NCBI GenBank assembly: GCA_947466075.1
Contig: CANIBP010000021.1
Coordinates: 1 to 64,000 of the forward strand
Length of the DNA stretch: 64,000 nt
Direction: 5' to 3'
Origin: Verrucomicrobiaceae bacterium
GTDB lineage: Bacteria; Verrucomicrobiota; Verrucomicrobiia; Verrucomicrobiales; Verrucomicrobiaceae
The notes under the pieces are model-generated. The model was not told the DNA's origin. It saw nothing but the letters and a program-made list of their open reading frames with translations, and searched no databases. Shown piece after piece: positions 43,243 through 52,410 of this stretch (its first letter is position 1; each line of letters begins with the position of its first letter). The position numbers and the translations under genes are program-made.

Positions 43243-44249
43243 TTGAGCATGCTGCGGACGAATGGAAGCATGCTGGAGTAGAGCGTGCTGCCATGGAAAC
43301 GCGAGAGCTGTTCGCTGACGAGTTCGGCGTCGCTGTCCACGTCGGCAGGGAGAAGATCCTTGTGCTCATGCTGGCCGCAGGAGGTGCAAACATTGATGAA
43401 GGAAGAGTCACAGTCGCGGCGCACCTCACCACGGACACCGTCACCTTCAAGGACAAGGCTCTGAAGGGCGGGGCCGCTGTCTTTTTCGATCAATTCGAGC
43501 TGGAGGGAGGTTTTGAGCCGCTGATTGATCCACACCGCCAGTAGGAGAGCCGTAGTGCGCCGCCCCTTGAGATGAGTGATGCGGATGGTTTTGAGCGCGG
43601 CGAGTTTTTGCAGCGCGGCGGCATCCTGGAAGCAACTGGCGAGCGCGGTGCGCATGAAGTGCGAACGCGTCCACGCGAGGTCACGCACATCGAAGTCGGC
43701 CGTTTCAGCGCTCATCGCTTCACGCAGGGCATCAAACTGCTTCGCGGGATCGCTCCAGCGACTGCTGTCGATGATGAGCGTGTCGATGCGCGAGTAGAAG
43801 CGCTCCTCGAAATGCTGCGTTAGATCGGCCTGCCACCAAACAACTAGCGGTAGATCGCTATCGAGATGGGCAAAGACGATGTTTTGCACCTGAGCAGCAT
43901 CACCGCCTTCGAGGACGAAGCTGATTTGCTCGCTGCACACGGCCTGTTTGCCCTGGTAAGGACGGCACAGCGCCTGAATCCAGGCACGTGCACGCGGAGG
44001 CTGTGACTCGGGCAAGGCGAGAATGAGCAATGCGCGGCAGGCGTGTTCAGCGGCGACGTGGTCGAGCAAATCGTTGTCGGAGGCAAGTAGGCTGCTGTCC
44101 TCGGTGTAAATCGCCAAATTGATCAGCGAGGCGCGAGTTTTGGCCTCGTCACCTTCCCAGAGCTGCTTCAAGGCACGATCAATGCGCGAGATGGGCGTTT
44201 CGAGACCAAGGCGGCCGAGGTCGGAGTCGTTAAGTGTGGAAGCAGACAT
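43239..44249 (-). CDS. opcA: glucose-6-phosphate dehydrogenase assembly protein OpcA
   Basis: 336 aa. It shows the OpcA pattern of an N-terminal RASLINLAIYTED segment, a middle SEQISFVLEGGDA and PLVVWWQAD, and a C-terminal domain with a CTSCGQHE patch. OpcA promotes assembly and activity of G6PDH, as studied in cyanobacteria and actinobacteria. It lies 18 nt downstream of zwf, as usual. Confidence 0.9.
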   Translation of the reverse strand: MSASTLNDSDLGRLGLETPISRIDRALKQLWEGDEAKTRASLINLAIYTEDSSLLASDNDLLDHVAAEHACRALLILALPESQPPRARAWIQALCRPYQGKQAVCSEQISFVLEGGDAAQVQNIVFAHLDSDLPLVVWWQADLTQHFEERFYSRIDTLIIDSSRWSDPAKQFDALREAMSAETADFDVRDLAWTRSHFMRTALASCFQDAAALQKLAALKTIRITHLKGRRTTALLLAVWINQRLKTSLQLELIEKDSGPALQSLVLEGDGVRGEVRRDCDSSFINVCTSCGQHEHKDLLPADVDSDAELVSEQLSRFHGSTLYSSMLPFVRSMLK

Positions 44250-44267
44250 GGTTGGAGTCCTCCCAAA

Positions 44268-45809
44268 TCAAAGCAGCCGCCATTCGCGGCCATCGGCACG
44301 AAGCAGATCGTCCGCTTCCTTCGGCCCCCAGCTTCCGGCGGGATATTCGTGCATTGTCGGCGGGTTGTCGGATTTGTGCCATGCGTGCTCGATTTCGTCG
44401 ATGAACTTCCAGGCGTTCTCGACTTCATCGCGACGAGCAAACAGGGTGGCGTCACCAGCCATCGCATCGAGCAGCAGACGCTCGTAAGCCTCGGGGCTGG
44501 CCTTGCCGAAGCTGGAGGAGTAGCGGAAGTCCATTTTCACCTGCTGCACATTCTGCGCCTGACCAGGCTGCTTGCAAAGGATGCGCAGGGCGATGCCCTC
44601 ATCCGGCTGAATGCGGATGACGAGAGTGTTCTCACTGTTTCTGAGCATGGTGCTGGTGGCAAAGGGCACCTGCGGCGGCTTTTTGAAATGCACGCTGATC
44701 TCAGTGGCCTTCTTCGGCAGTTGCTTGCCGACACGAATGTAAAACGGCACGCCCTGCCAGCGCCAAGTGTCGATCATGAGCCGCAAAGCAACAAACGGCT
44801 CGGTCTTGGACTCGGGATTAACGCGATCTTCCTGCCGATAACCCACACGCGACACGCCATCGACACTGCCAGCGGTGTATTGGGCGCGGATCACGTTCTT
44901 GCCGACAGCTTCGGGGCCGACGAGCGGGCGTAGAGCGCGGATAACTTTCACTTTTTCATCGCGCACACTGTCGGCACTCAAATCAGTCGGCGGTTCCATC
45001 GCCACGAGCGTGAGCAATTGGAACAAATGGTTCTGCACCATGTCCCGCAGTGCGCCGGCGGTGTCGTAATAGCCGCCGCGACCGCCTTCCATGCCAAGAT
45101 TCTCCGCGCAGGTGATCTGCACGTGATCGATGTAACGGCTATTCCAGTTTGGTTCGAAGATGGAGTTCGCGAAACGCAGCACCATGATGTTCTGCGCGGT
45201 TTCTTTGCCGAGGTAATGATCAATACGATAGGTGTCCTTTTCGGCAAAGGTATCGGCGACCACCGCATTCAAACCGCGTGCGGTGGCAAGATCTTTACCG
45301 AATGGCTTCTCGCAGACGACACGCGCCCACTTGTCACCGACGCCTTTGTTCAGGCCGGCTGCGCGAATCATCTCCAGAATGGGTTTGAACGCCTCCGGTG
45401 CGGCGGCGAGATAAAACAGCCGGTTCGCTGGTGCGCCGCGTTCGACATCGAACTGATCCAGCAGACAACCGAGCGCTTTGTAGCCTTCGAGGTCTTCAAA
45501 TTCGCTGCGATGGTAGTGAATGCACTGCGCAAAACTGCCCCACAACTCGTCATTGTGGCCCTGGCGGCTGTTTTTGCGATTTCCTTCCTCCAACTCGGTG
45601 CGAAAGCCTTCGTCCGTCTTGTCACGACGCGCAAAGCCCACGACCTTGAACTGCGGCGGCAGATCGCCACATGCGGCGATGTTGTAGATGGCAGGGATCA
45701 GCTTGCGGTGCGTCAGGTCGCCGGTGGCGCCAAAGATGACCACGGTGCAAGGCTCGGCACGATGACGTGAGAGCAGCGTTTCTTGAAAGGGGTTTTCCAG
45801 TTCGGGCAT
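44268..45809 (-). CDS. zwf: glucose-6-phosphate 1-dehydrogenase
   Basis: 513 aa from ATG at 45809. The NADP fold GATGDLTHRKLIPAIY is at the start. The active-site RIDHYLGKE has the conserved Asp-His, and EKPFGKD carries the conserved Lys. It catalyses the first step of the oxidative pentose phosphate pathway. It opens the operon with opcA and a UbiA gene. Confidence 0.97.
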   Translation of the reverse strand: MPELENPFQETLLSRHRAEPCTVVIFGATGDLTHRKLIPAIYNIAACGDLPPQFKVVGFARRDKTDEGFRTELEEGNRKNSRQGHNDELWGSFAQCIHYHRSEFEDLEGYKALGCLLDQFDVERGAPANRLFYLAAAPEAFKPILEMIRAAGLNKGVGDKWARVVCEKPFGKDLATARGLNAVVADTFAEKDTYRIDHYLGKETAQNIMVLRFANSIFEPNWNSRYIDHVQITCAENLGMEGGRGGYYDTAGALRDMVQNHLFQLLTLVAMEPPTDLSADSVRDEKVKVIRALRPLVGPEAVGKNVIRAQYTAGSVDGVSRVGYRQEDRVNPESKTEPFVALRLMIDTWRWQGVPFYIRVGKQLPKKATEISVHFKKPPQVPFATSTMLRNSENTLVIRIQPDEGIALRILCKQPGQAQNVQQVKMDFRYSSSFGKASPEAYERLLLDAMAGDATLFARRDEVENAWKFIDEIEHAWHKSDNPPTMHEYPAGSWGPKEADDLLRADGREWRLL

Positions 45810-46000
45810 GGTTTTAAAGCAAGGACTACGCCACAAAGACGACGCAGGACTGCCAGACTAGCCTGAGGCTCTCTGATGGCAACCCGCGATGCTTTGTCCG
45901 GGCCGCCGCATGGATGAAATGACTTCATGCAGGCCATGAACACAGATGATCGACCACTCGAACAACAACACCCCCGCCCCGGTTGTCGTTTGAGCGCTAG

Positions 46001-46708
46001 TCAGCGGCCTTTGCCCTTTACCTTCATGTAACGGGTGCCGACTTCGCGTTTGATGGTGCCGACGCCGTCCACGACGGTCACCTGCCACACGTATTTTTCC
46101 ATCTCGATCTCATAACCGTCCCCTTTGACCTGCCATTTGCCGAATTGCGGGCCGGAGCCATCATCGATCTCGAAAACACCGTCGGGCTTCATCAAGATTT
46201 CTGCATCAGGCTTGCCGGTGAGTGTTTGGTGGTAGGTCCATTTTAACGGGATGGCCCCAAGGTTGGTGATCATGCCAGCTTCAATCTCCGCACGGGCCTT
46301 GGTGATGACCTGTAGGTCGTCGAGTTTGGCACCGGCGGCGATTTTAAGGAGCGAGTCGAGGCGGGCGAGAGCGGCGGCCTGGACGGGCTTGAGGGCGTCG
46401 CTGCGGGCGGTGCTGTATTGGGCGAAGAGCTTGGCTGCGGCGCTGTGCGGGGTAGGGATGGCGTCACCGGTGATGAGTTGTTTCAGTTGAGTGGTGACCA
46501 CCTCCGCACCGGCGGTGTCACCGCTGCGCACGAGGCTGGTCACAATTTGCGCGCCCTGCTTTTCGAGCGTTTCGTCGAGGCGTTTCGTTGCCTCGGTGGC
46601 GCGTGTGCGGTAGTCCTTGAGGATGGCGGCTGGGGTGTCGGCGAGCGTGAGGGAGGCGATGGCAGCGAGGAAGAGGGTGTGAATACGTTTGTTCTTGACA
46701 GAGGGCAC
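46001..46708 (-). CDS. exported protein of unknown function
   Basis: 235 aa from a GTG start; no earlier ATG fits. The signal peptide is HTLFLAAIASLTLA. The first ~140 residues are helical and coiled-coil-like (RATEATKRLDETLEKQGAQI), and the C-terminal ~90 form a beta domain with WTYHQTLTGKPDAEILMKPD. This two-part layout recurs in PVC exported proteins of unknown role. It is an isolated gene with 190-260 nt on each side. Confidence 0.7.
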   Translation of the reverse strand: MPSVKNKRIHTLFLAAIASLTLADTPAAILKDYRTRATEATKRLDETLEKQGAQIVTSLVRSGDTAGAEVVTTQLKQLITGDAIPTPHSAAAKLFAQYSTARSDALKPVQAAALARLDSLLKIAAGAKLDDLQVITKARAEIEAGMITNLGAIPLKWTYHQTLTGKPDAEILMKPDGVFEIDDGSGPQFGKWQVKGDGYEIEMEKYVWQVTVVDGVGTIKREVGTRYMKVKGKGR

Positions 46709-46860
46709 GTGAGGAGCAGCTTAGGAGTGGGCTGAATTTACAGACATTGAGGGTTGAGTGCAGTGTGTTTGTGCCAAAAACCAGCCGTCGATACAAGAAA
46801 AAAGAGGCATCACGGGGGTGAATCGCCCGAGATGTTTGCTTCCAAGCGCCACTTTTCTGA

Positions 46861-46882
46861 CCCTGCCACGGCTGTGGCAGGG
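46861..46882. repeat. 9-bp perfect hairpin
   Basis: CCCTGCCAC-GGCT-GTGGCAGGG lies in the 260-nt spacer between two minus-strand genes. No clear U-run follows on the minus strand, so it may be a weak terminator for the PIN-toxin operon or a small palindromic element. The rest of this spacer shows nothing I recognise. Confidence 0.55.
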
Positions 46883-46968
46883 CTAAACGGCTCCCGTTTG
46901 GGGCAGCCACGAGAGCGAAATAAGGTGCAAAAGCGGTGGTGCCGACTGCAATGCCAGACCCATCAACT

Positions 46969-47415
46969 TCATAGCGGCATGATCTCGATCTGCGGCTCAT
47001 AGCGGCGAAAGTCCGCCACGTTTTGCGTCAGCAGCCGGCGCACGCCAAAGGCGAGCATGGTCGCGACGATGTTGGCATCGTGGACTGGCTTGCCCTTAAC
47101 CTGCTGCGTCTTGAGCAGTTCTTTCCAGTGCCGGGTCACATCGGCATCTTCATCAGCAACGAGGTACTCGCGCTCAAGCTGGTCGATCTCCTGGGCCAGC
47201 AGCTCAGCATCATAGGCATCCCGAGCCATCATCTGCTTCGACACGACGATAGCAAACTCGCGCAGCACCTGGCGGCTGATCCAAAGCTCGGCCCCTGCCT
47301 GTTCCAAGGCCGACAACCGGTTCACAGCGGCCTCATGGTCGGGCGAGTCGGCATTGCGCGCGTGGACGACCACGTTGGTGTCCACGAAGATGGCTTCACC
47401 TGCCGTCGTCGCCAT
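46969..47415 (-). CDS. PIN-domain toxin (VapC-like)
   Basis: 148 aa. PIN motifs: FVDTNVVVHARN with the first Asp, REFAIVV with Glu, then KPVHDANIVATML and QNVADFRRY with the later acidic residues. GGAGG lies 6 nt ahead of the ATG at 47415, one of the few clear Shine-Dalgarno sites here. The gene overlaps its upstream partner by 20 nt. VapC-type toxins cleave RNA and are held by their cognate antitoxin. Confidence 0.88.
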   Translation of the reverse strand: MATTAGEAIFVDTNVVVHARNADSPDHEAAVNRLSALEQAGAELWISRQVLREFAIVVSKQMMARDAYDAELLAQEIDQLEREYLVADEDADVTRHWKELLKTQQVKGKPVHDANIVATMLAFGVRRLLTQNVADFRRYEPQIEIMPL

Positions 47416-47620
47416 AGGTATCCTCCCGGCGGAAGGTTTCACCCCTCAGCGCGCCCAGATGCAGCGAGCCAAAGGTGAGCGGCGTACGTAGTGCATGGGG
47501 ACGCAACTGGTGGTTCACCTGAATGACCACGCTGTACTCGCCCTCAGCAAGTTCGGTCGGCAGGCGCACCTCAAGCTCGTGATCCGGGGAGACTTTGGCC
47601 TTGGTGTTGTAAGTCGGCAT
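47396..47620 (-). CDS. antitoxin of PIN module
   Basis: 74 aa from ATG at 47620. A short N-terminal strand-rich part (KAKVSPDHELEVRLPTELAE) is followed by a C-terminal tail (GALRGETFRREDTYGDDG) of the type that wraps a PIN toxin. No helix-turn-helix or AbrB motif is evident, so the DNA-binding class is unknown. Size, order and overlap with the toxin gene support the call. Confidence 0.75.
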   Translation of the reverse strand: MPTYNTKAKVSPDHELEVRLPTELAEGEYSVVIQVNHQLRPHALRTPLTFGSLHLGALRGETFRREDTYGDDGR

Positions 47621-47822
47621 GGGATGATTGTAGTGGCGGCGATGTGAGTCGTCAACGCACACACCAACCGGCCATCAAGACCAAGGAGCCGAAGTGAACA
47701 AACCCGGCACTGCATGAGCTGATCACCGCGCTGCGTCGCTGATGCATGCCTGAAGCCGTCCCCCGCCACGCGGGGCATTTCTCTATCGTCGAATTTCTTT
47801 ACCTATGAAGGGACTCAAAGGT

Positions 47823-47850
47823 TTGACACGGCGTTTCAGCCGTTGAGAAT
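47823..47850 (+). promoter_or_regulatory. possible sigma-70 promoter of ECF/kinase pair
   Basis: TTGACA (47823-47828) and GAGAAT (47845-47850) are 16 nt apart, with the ATG at 47860 only 10 nt beyond. If used, the mRNA would be almost leaderless. An ACGGC/GCCGT inverted repeat lies inside the spacer. It is a weak consensus-based call. Confidence 0.3.
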
Positions 47851-47859
47851 CAGCGACCA

Positions 47860-48534
47860 ATGAGCAAACCGGAGCCAGACATTCCTATCCCGGAAGACGT
47901 CAAAAAAGAGAAAGGCCTGTGGGAGAAGACCCGCAAGAGCCTGATTGAGCGTCTAAATAACTGGGAGGACCAGAAGACGTGGAACGAGTTTTACCAGACC
48001 TACTGGCGGCTTATTTTTAGCGTTGGCTCTAAGGCAGGCCTCACCCGTGAAGAGGCTTTTGATGTGGTACAGGAAACCGTCATCGCCATCGCCCGTCAGG
48101 TGCAGAAGGGGCAGTATGACCCGCGTGCCGGCTCGTTCAAGGCCTGGCTGCTGCAAATGACGCGCTGGCGCATCCTGGACGTGTTTCGTGCCCGCAAGCG
48201 CCAGCCTTCGCTAGCAGATCAAGGCAACGCCGACAGCGAGGACACCAGCGGTCAGATCGTTGACCGCCTGTCCCAAGATAAGGACAACCTGCTGGAAAAC
48301 ATCTGGGATCGCGAGTGGCGTGACAACATCACCGCTGCGGCGCTTGAACGCGTCAAAGCCAAGGTTTCCCCACGGCAATTCCAGATTTTTGACTGCTATG
48401 TGATGAAGGGCTGGGGCGTGAAGAAGACCTCTGAAGCCCTCGGCATCAACGCCGCACAGGTTTATTTGGCCAAGCACCGGGTTGGAGCATTAGTGAAGAA
48501 AGAAGTTCAGGGGCTTGAGAATACGATGCTTTAG
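47860..48534 (+). CDS. ECF-type sigma factor paired with kinase
   Basis: 224 aa. Region 2 is in LTREEAFDVVQETVIAIARQ and GSFKAWLLQMTRWRILDVFR; region 4 is in VSPRQFQIFDCYVMKGWGVK with SEALGINAAQVYLAKHRVGA. It lacks a linked anti-sigma gene but is followed by a Ser/Thr kinase gene. This arrangement belongs to the PVC ECF groups thought to be controlled by phosphorylation. Confidence 0.9.
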   Translation: MSKPEPDIPIPEDVKKEKGLWEKTRKSLIERLNNWEDQKTWNEFYQTYWRLIFSVGSKAGLTREEAFDVVQETVIAIARQVQKGQYDPRAGSFKAWLLQMTRWRILDVFRARKRQPSLADQGNADSEDTSGQIVDRLSQDKDNLLENIWDREWRDNITAAALERVKAKVSPRQFQIFDCYVMKGWGVKKTSEALGINAAQVYLAKHRVGALVKKEVQGLENTML

Positions 48535-48606
48535 TGGGAGACTTCCGGGCGCTTGCAGCGGCTGATCAGGCCAATGCATGCTGCGTCCTCCTTTCACGCC
48601 AGCTTC

Positions 48607-51114
48607 ATGAGCGATTCCGCCGTCCTGCCAGCAGACCTTGAGTCCCCGTCCGAGATCGCGGACGAGGAGGTCGTTGTGCCGTTGCAAGATGAAGCGCAGG
48701 AGGAAATCGACGCAGCACCAGAATCGGATGCCGACGAAGAAGAGTTACCCGCACCGCCGATTGCGCCACCCACTGCCCAGCAGAAGGTGAAAAATCGCGA
48801 CAAGAACGGTCCCCCCTCGCATCGCGACGACATTGTCATTCCCGACTACACGCCGCTCAAGCGCATCGGCTCTGGTGCGTATGGCGAGGTCTGGCTGGCG
48901 CAAAGCGTGACCGGGGCGCTGCGTGCAGTGAAGATCGTCTGGCGCGAGGATTTTGAACTCACACGCACGTTTCATCGCGAGTTCCAGGGCATACAGCAGT
49001 TCGAGCCCATCTCACGCGGCCATCCCTGCCTCGTGCATATTTTGCACGTCGGCTGGAATGAGCCGCGCGGTTTTTACTACTGCGTGATGGAACTGGCGGA
49101 CGACGCCGAGGAAGGCGCGAACATCAGCGATATGAAGTCCTATGTTCCACGTACGCTCACCACGGACATGAAGCGCCATGGGCGGCTTGACCCGTTCTTC
49201 TGCCGTGATGCGGGCGTGTACATGGCCGATGCGTTGCACTACATGCATAACCACGGCCTCACGCATCGTGACATCAAACCGTCGAACATCATCTTCGTCG
49301 GCGGCGTGTGCAAATTGGCGGACATCGGCCTCGTAGCTGCGTTTGGTGAGCGCACGTTCGTCGGCACCGAAGGCTTCGTGCCGCCCGAAGGCCCCGGCAC
49401 GGCGCAGGCAGACATCTACAGCCTCGGCAAGGTGCTCTATGAGATGAGCAGCGGCAAAGACCGCATGGAGTTCCCCGAGGTGCCGGAAAATCTCTCCGAT
49501 GAAGAATGGCCCTTTTGGCTGGACCTCAATCGCGTCATCTGCACGGCTTGCGAAAGCGATCTCACGCGTCGTTTTGCCAACGCCTCCGATTTCGCCGAGG
49601 CCTTGCAGCATGTGGGCGATAAGAAGCCTGAGAGCTTCGTGCGCCGCTTCAGCCGCGCAGCGATTCTCACCACACTCGGCTCGTTCCTCGTCGCCAGCGG
49701 TCTCGTGATGGCCAAACATCAGCGCGAATGGGCCTATGACATCCCGTTGCCAACGAAGCCTCCGCCGACGCTCCCGATACGCCCACAACCTCCCACATCG
49801 GGTAAACCGTGGCAGAACCGGCTCAAGCAATGGTTCACTTATAAACAAGATCGTCACGTCGCGGATCTGCCGCTTGATGCGCTGTTGTTCCGCAACTTTC
49901 TCGAAGCCACCTATGGAGCCGCTGAATACGAAGTGACTCCCGTCACGCTGCCGGACAAAACCACGCTCTATGCTGCCGTGATTCCCAAAGAAGAAGCGGA
50001 TGCCTTCTGCGCCTGGATGACAGCGATGGATCGCCAGTCAGGCCGCCTCGATCCTGATCACGAGTATGTTTGGAAACCTGCGAACATCCCAGTCATGCCG
50101 GGCGCTTCCAAAGCGAAAACTGGCCACAGCGCCATCCGCACCGAAATCGTGGGTGTGAAGTTCGGCAGCCTCAACATCGCCAGCACACCTGCCGGAGCTG
50201 AGGTCTTTGAAGGCGAACGTGTCGTCGGGCGCACACCAATCGCGCTGCCCAAAGTGCGTGCTGATACCTTCAGCTACGAAGTGCGCCTGCCTGGCTACCA
50301 GCCTGAGATTGCCAGTGGCAAGCTCAAGGAAAAACAAAGCATCAGCTTCAATCTGCGCTTGAGAGCCACTGGCTCGGTCGTCTTCGGCAAGGCGTGGCAG
50401 AACAGCCTCGGCATCAAGTTCGTGCCGCTGGGCAAAGCGATGCTCGCCAGCACCGAGACACGCCGCAAAGACTTCGCCGAATTCGCCAAGGCCACCAATC
50501 AGCCACCGATCGACGGCCGTTTGCTCGATGCCGCTCGCGATCTCCCTGTGACGATGGTTAATCGTGCCGAAGCCGAGCAATTCTGCCGCTGGCTCACAGA
50601 TCGCGAACGCGCATTGGGTCTGCTCGAACCCGATCAAGAATACCGTCTGCCCACCGATGATGAATGGAGCATGGCCGCCTATCTTTCGCGTGAGGTAGGC
50701 AATACACCCGCCGAACGCAGTCTGCGTATCGAAGGCATCTATCCCTGGGGCTTCATCTGGCCACCACCGGCCAAATCCGGCAACTACCTCGACAAAACAG
50801 CCGACAGCAGCGGCAAGCAATCGATCGCCAATTACAATGACGGTGCCGCCGAAACAGCGCCAGTCGGTTCCTTCCGTGCCGATGGCCGTGGCTTGTTCGA
50901 TCTCTCTGGCAACGTCTGGGAATGGGTCTCCGATTCATGGAGCACCATGCCGGACCAGGGTGTTCTGCGTGGCGGAGCCTACACCACCGCTGAGCGCCAG
51001 GAGCTCCTCGCCTCCTTCCGCCGCCAGGCTGCTTCCGCCGAACGCCACCCCGACGCCGGTTTCCGTCTCCTGCTCTGGAACATCGGCCAGAACGCACGCG
51101 AGGATGAAGATTGA
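48607..51114 (+). CDS. Ser/Thr kinase with PEGA and sulfatase-modifying-factor-like domain
   Basis: About 835 aa from ATG 48607; in-frame starts at 48574 and 48553 (TTG) are possible. An acidic N-terminus (1-80) is followed by a kinase (~82-345) with IGSGAYGEVWLA, AVKIVW and HRDIKPSN; the Mg loop is DIG instead of DFG. One membrane helix lies at about 350-366. A PEGA segment (~517-585, SLNIASTPAGAEVFEGERVV) and a C-terminal FGE-sulfatase/SUMF-like domain (GNVWEWVSDSW, RGGAYTT, GFRLL) are outside. It likely senses an envelope signal for the adjacent ECF factor. Confidence 0.88.
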   Translation: MSDSAVLPADLESPSEIADEEVVVPLQDEAQEEIDAAPESDADEEELPAPPIAPPTAQQKVKNRDKNGPPSHRDDIVIPDYTPLKRIGSGAYGEVWLAQSVTGALRAVKIVWREDFELTRTFHREFQGIQQFEPISRGHPCLVHILHVGWNEPRGFYYCVMELADDAEEGANISDMKSYVPRTLTTDMKRHGRLDPFFCRDAGVYMADALHYMHNHGLTHRDIKPSNIIFVGGVCKLADIGLVAAFGERTFVGTEGFVPPEGPGTAQADIYSLGKVLYEMSSGKDRMEFPEVPENLSDEEWPFWLDLNRVICTACESDLTRRFANASDFAEALQHVGDKKPESFVRRFSRAAILTTLGSFLVASGLVMAKHQREWAYDIPLPTKPPPTLPIRPQPPTSGKPWQNRLKQWFTYKQDRHVADLPLDALLFRNFLEATYGAAEYEVTPVTLPDKTTLYAAVIPKEEADAFCAWMTAMDRQSGRLDPDHEYVWKPANIPVMPGASKAKTGHSAIRTEIVGVKFGSLNIASTPAGAEVFEGERVVGRTPIALPKVRADTFSYEVRLPGYQPEIASGKLKEKQSISFNLRLRATGSVVFGKAWQNSLGIKFVPLGKAMLASTETRRKDFAEFAKATNQPPIDGRLLDAARDLPVTMVNRAEAEQFCRWLTDRERALGLLEPDQEYRLPTDDEWSMAAYLSREVGNTPAERSLRIEGIYPWGFIWPPPAKSGNYLDKTADSSGKQSIANYNDGAAETAPVGSFRADGRGLFDLSGNVWEWVSDSWSTMPDQGVLRGGAYTTAERQELLASFRRQAASAERHPDAGFRLLLWNIGQNAREDED

Positions 51115-51180
51115 AACTGCGGACGTTTTCGGGAATAAGCAATCTTCCCCGCTTCTCTCACGTATTAGCATCCACACGCC

Positions 51181-51777
51181 ATGAAATACCGTATCGCCTT
51201 CCTTTCCGCCCTTGCCGCCTCTTTCTGCATCGCCCAGGCCGAGGACAAACCCAAAACTGAAACACCTGCCATGCCCAAGCCCGAAGTTGTGAAGTCCGAT
51301 GACGAATGGAAAAAGCTCCTTAGTGTCGAGCAATACGAAGTCACCCGTCAACGTGGCACCGAGCGCCCCAACGGCGCGATTTATCACGAGTTCGAGAAGC
51401 AAGGCGAGGGCACCTACTACTGCGTCTGCTGCGGTGCAGAACTCTTCACCTCCAAGGAAAAATTCCACTCCGGCTGTGGCTGGCCTTCCTTCTATGATTC
51501 TTCCAAAGCCAAAGGCGTCCTCGAAAAAGTGGACAACGGCCATGGGATGAAGCGCATCGAAACCGTCTGCAAACGCTGCGACGCACACCTTGGCCACGTC
51601 TTCGAAGGCGAAGGCTTCAAAACCCCCACCGACCGCCGCTTCTGCATCAACGGCGTCGCACTGAAATTTGTTCCTAAAGGCGGTGAGGCTCCCAAACTCC
51701 TCGATCTCGACTCAGCAGCCGTGCAGCAAAAGAAGGACGAAGTCGCCAAAGAAGGCGGTGTGGAGCCGAAGAAGTAA
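51181..51777 (+). CDS. msrB: exported peptide-methionine (R)-S-oxide reductase MsrB
   Basis: 198 aa. A signal peptide (MKYRIAFLSALAASFCIAQA) sends it out of the cytoplasm. The MsrB fold carries the zinc Cys pairs (YYCVCCGAELF and CKRCDAHLGHVF) and the catalytic Cys in RRFCINGVAL. It reduces oxidised methionine in exported proteins. The C-terminal tail (AAVQQKKDEVAKEGG) is extra. Confidence 0.95.
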   Translation: MKYRIAFLSALAASFCIAQAEDKPKTETPAMPKPEVVKSDDEWKKLLSVEQYEVTRQRGTERPNGAIYHEFEKQGEGTYYCVCCGAELFTSKEKFHSGCGWPSFYDSSKAKGVLEKVDNGHGMKRIETVCKRCDAHLGHVFEGEGFKTPTDRRFCINGVALKFVPKGGEAPKLLDLDSAAVQQKKDEVAKEGGVEPKK

Positions 51778-51782
51778 AGTAC

Positions 51783-51802
51783 GACGGACACTCCTGTCCG
51801 TC
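51783..51802. repeat. GACGGACA-CTCC-TGTCCGTC palindrome between convergent genes
   Basis: An 8-bp perfect stem with a CTCC loop sits between the convergent stops at 51777 and 51801. It may act as a weak terminator. Stem core and loop match the 2483-2500 element read on the other strand. Confidence 0.6.
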
Positions 51803-52328
51803 ATAGTTTCCCCTTCTTCACCCACTCGATGATCTTCCGGTCATCGTCCCCTGCCGCCCACGTCACGCGCAGAAAATCGGCAGGGTGAAGCCTGTGCTGC
51901 TCGAAGAACGCACGATCTCCGCCGCAGCAGAACATCGTGTCTGGGTCCATCTCACCCTTCAGCTTGGCCCGTGCCTTCACGATCAAACGCGGCAGCCACG
52001 GAATCCCGTCCACCGCCGCCGGTTTGGGCGGCAATTCACTCGGCAGCACAATTTTGCCGCTCCGTTTACCGTGCTGCATCACTTGGAAGTAATCCCGCCG
52101 CACCGCCGCGACGAGCAAACTCGTCTCCAACGTCGGCCCCTCGGCTCCGTAGCGACAGTGATCGTCCACAAAGTCGAAAAACTCCTGCGTTGTGTAGCCA
52201 ATGCTGTTTAGAAAAGCCTTGTCAGCCGCCGTGAACCAGTTCGCACCTCGCGCATCGCCGCCGCGATGCAGTTTGGCGCAGCGTTCGAAGAGTTCGCGGA
52301 AAGTCGTGTCCCAAGTTTGATCGTTCAT
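51801..52328 (-). CDS. DUF5069 domain protein
   Basis: 175 aa from ATG at 52328. Family features visible are GYTTQEFFDFVDDHCRYGAE and LPRLIVKARAKLKGEMDP. Such proteins are common in PVC bacteria and of unknown function. It is divergent from the ECF gene at 52411 and convergent with msrB. Confidence 0.85.
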   Translation of the reverse strand: MNDQTWDTTFRELFERCAKLHRGGDARGANWFTAADKAFLNSIGYTTQEFFDFVDDHCRYGAEGPTLETSLLVAAVRRDYFQVMQHGKRSGKIVLPSELPPKPAAVDGIPWLPRLIVKARAKLKGEMDPDTMFCCGGDRAFFEQHRLHPADFLRVTWAAGDDDRKIIEWVKKGKL

Positions 52329-52410
52329 TGTGCGCGAAACTAGCGGCGGCCACGGCAGCGTCAAACTTTCGTGCGCAACCATTCCTCTGCGCCAGTGGTT
52401 TACATCGCGC

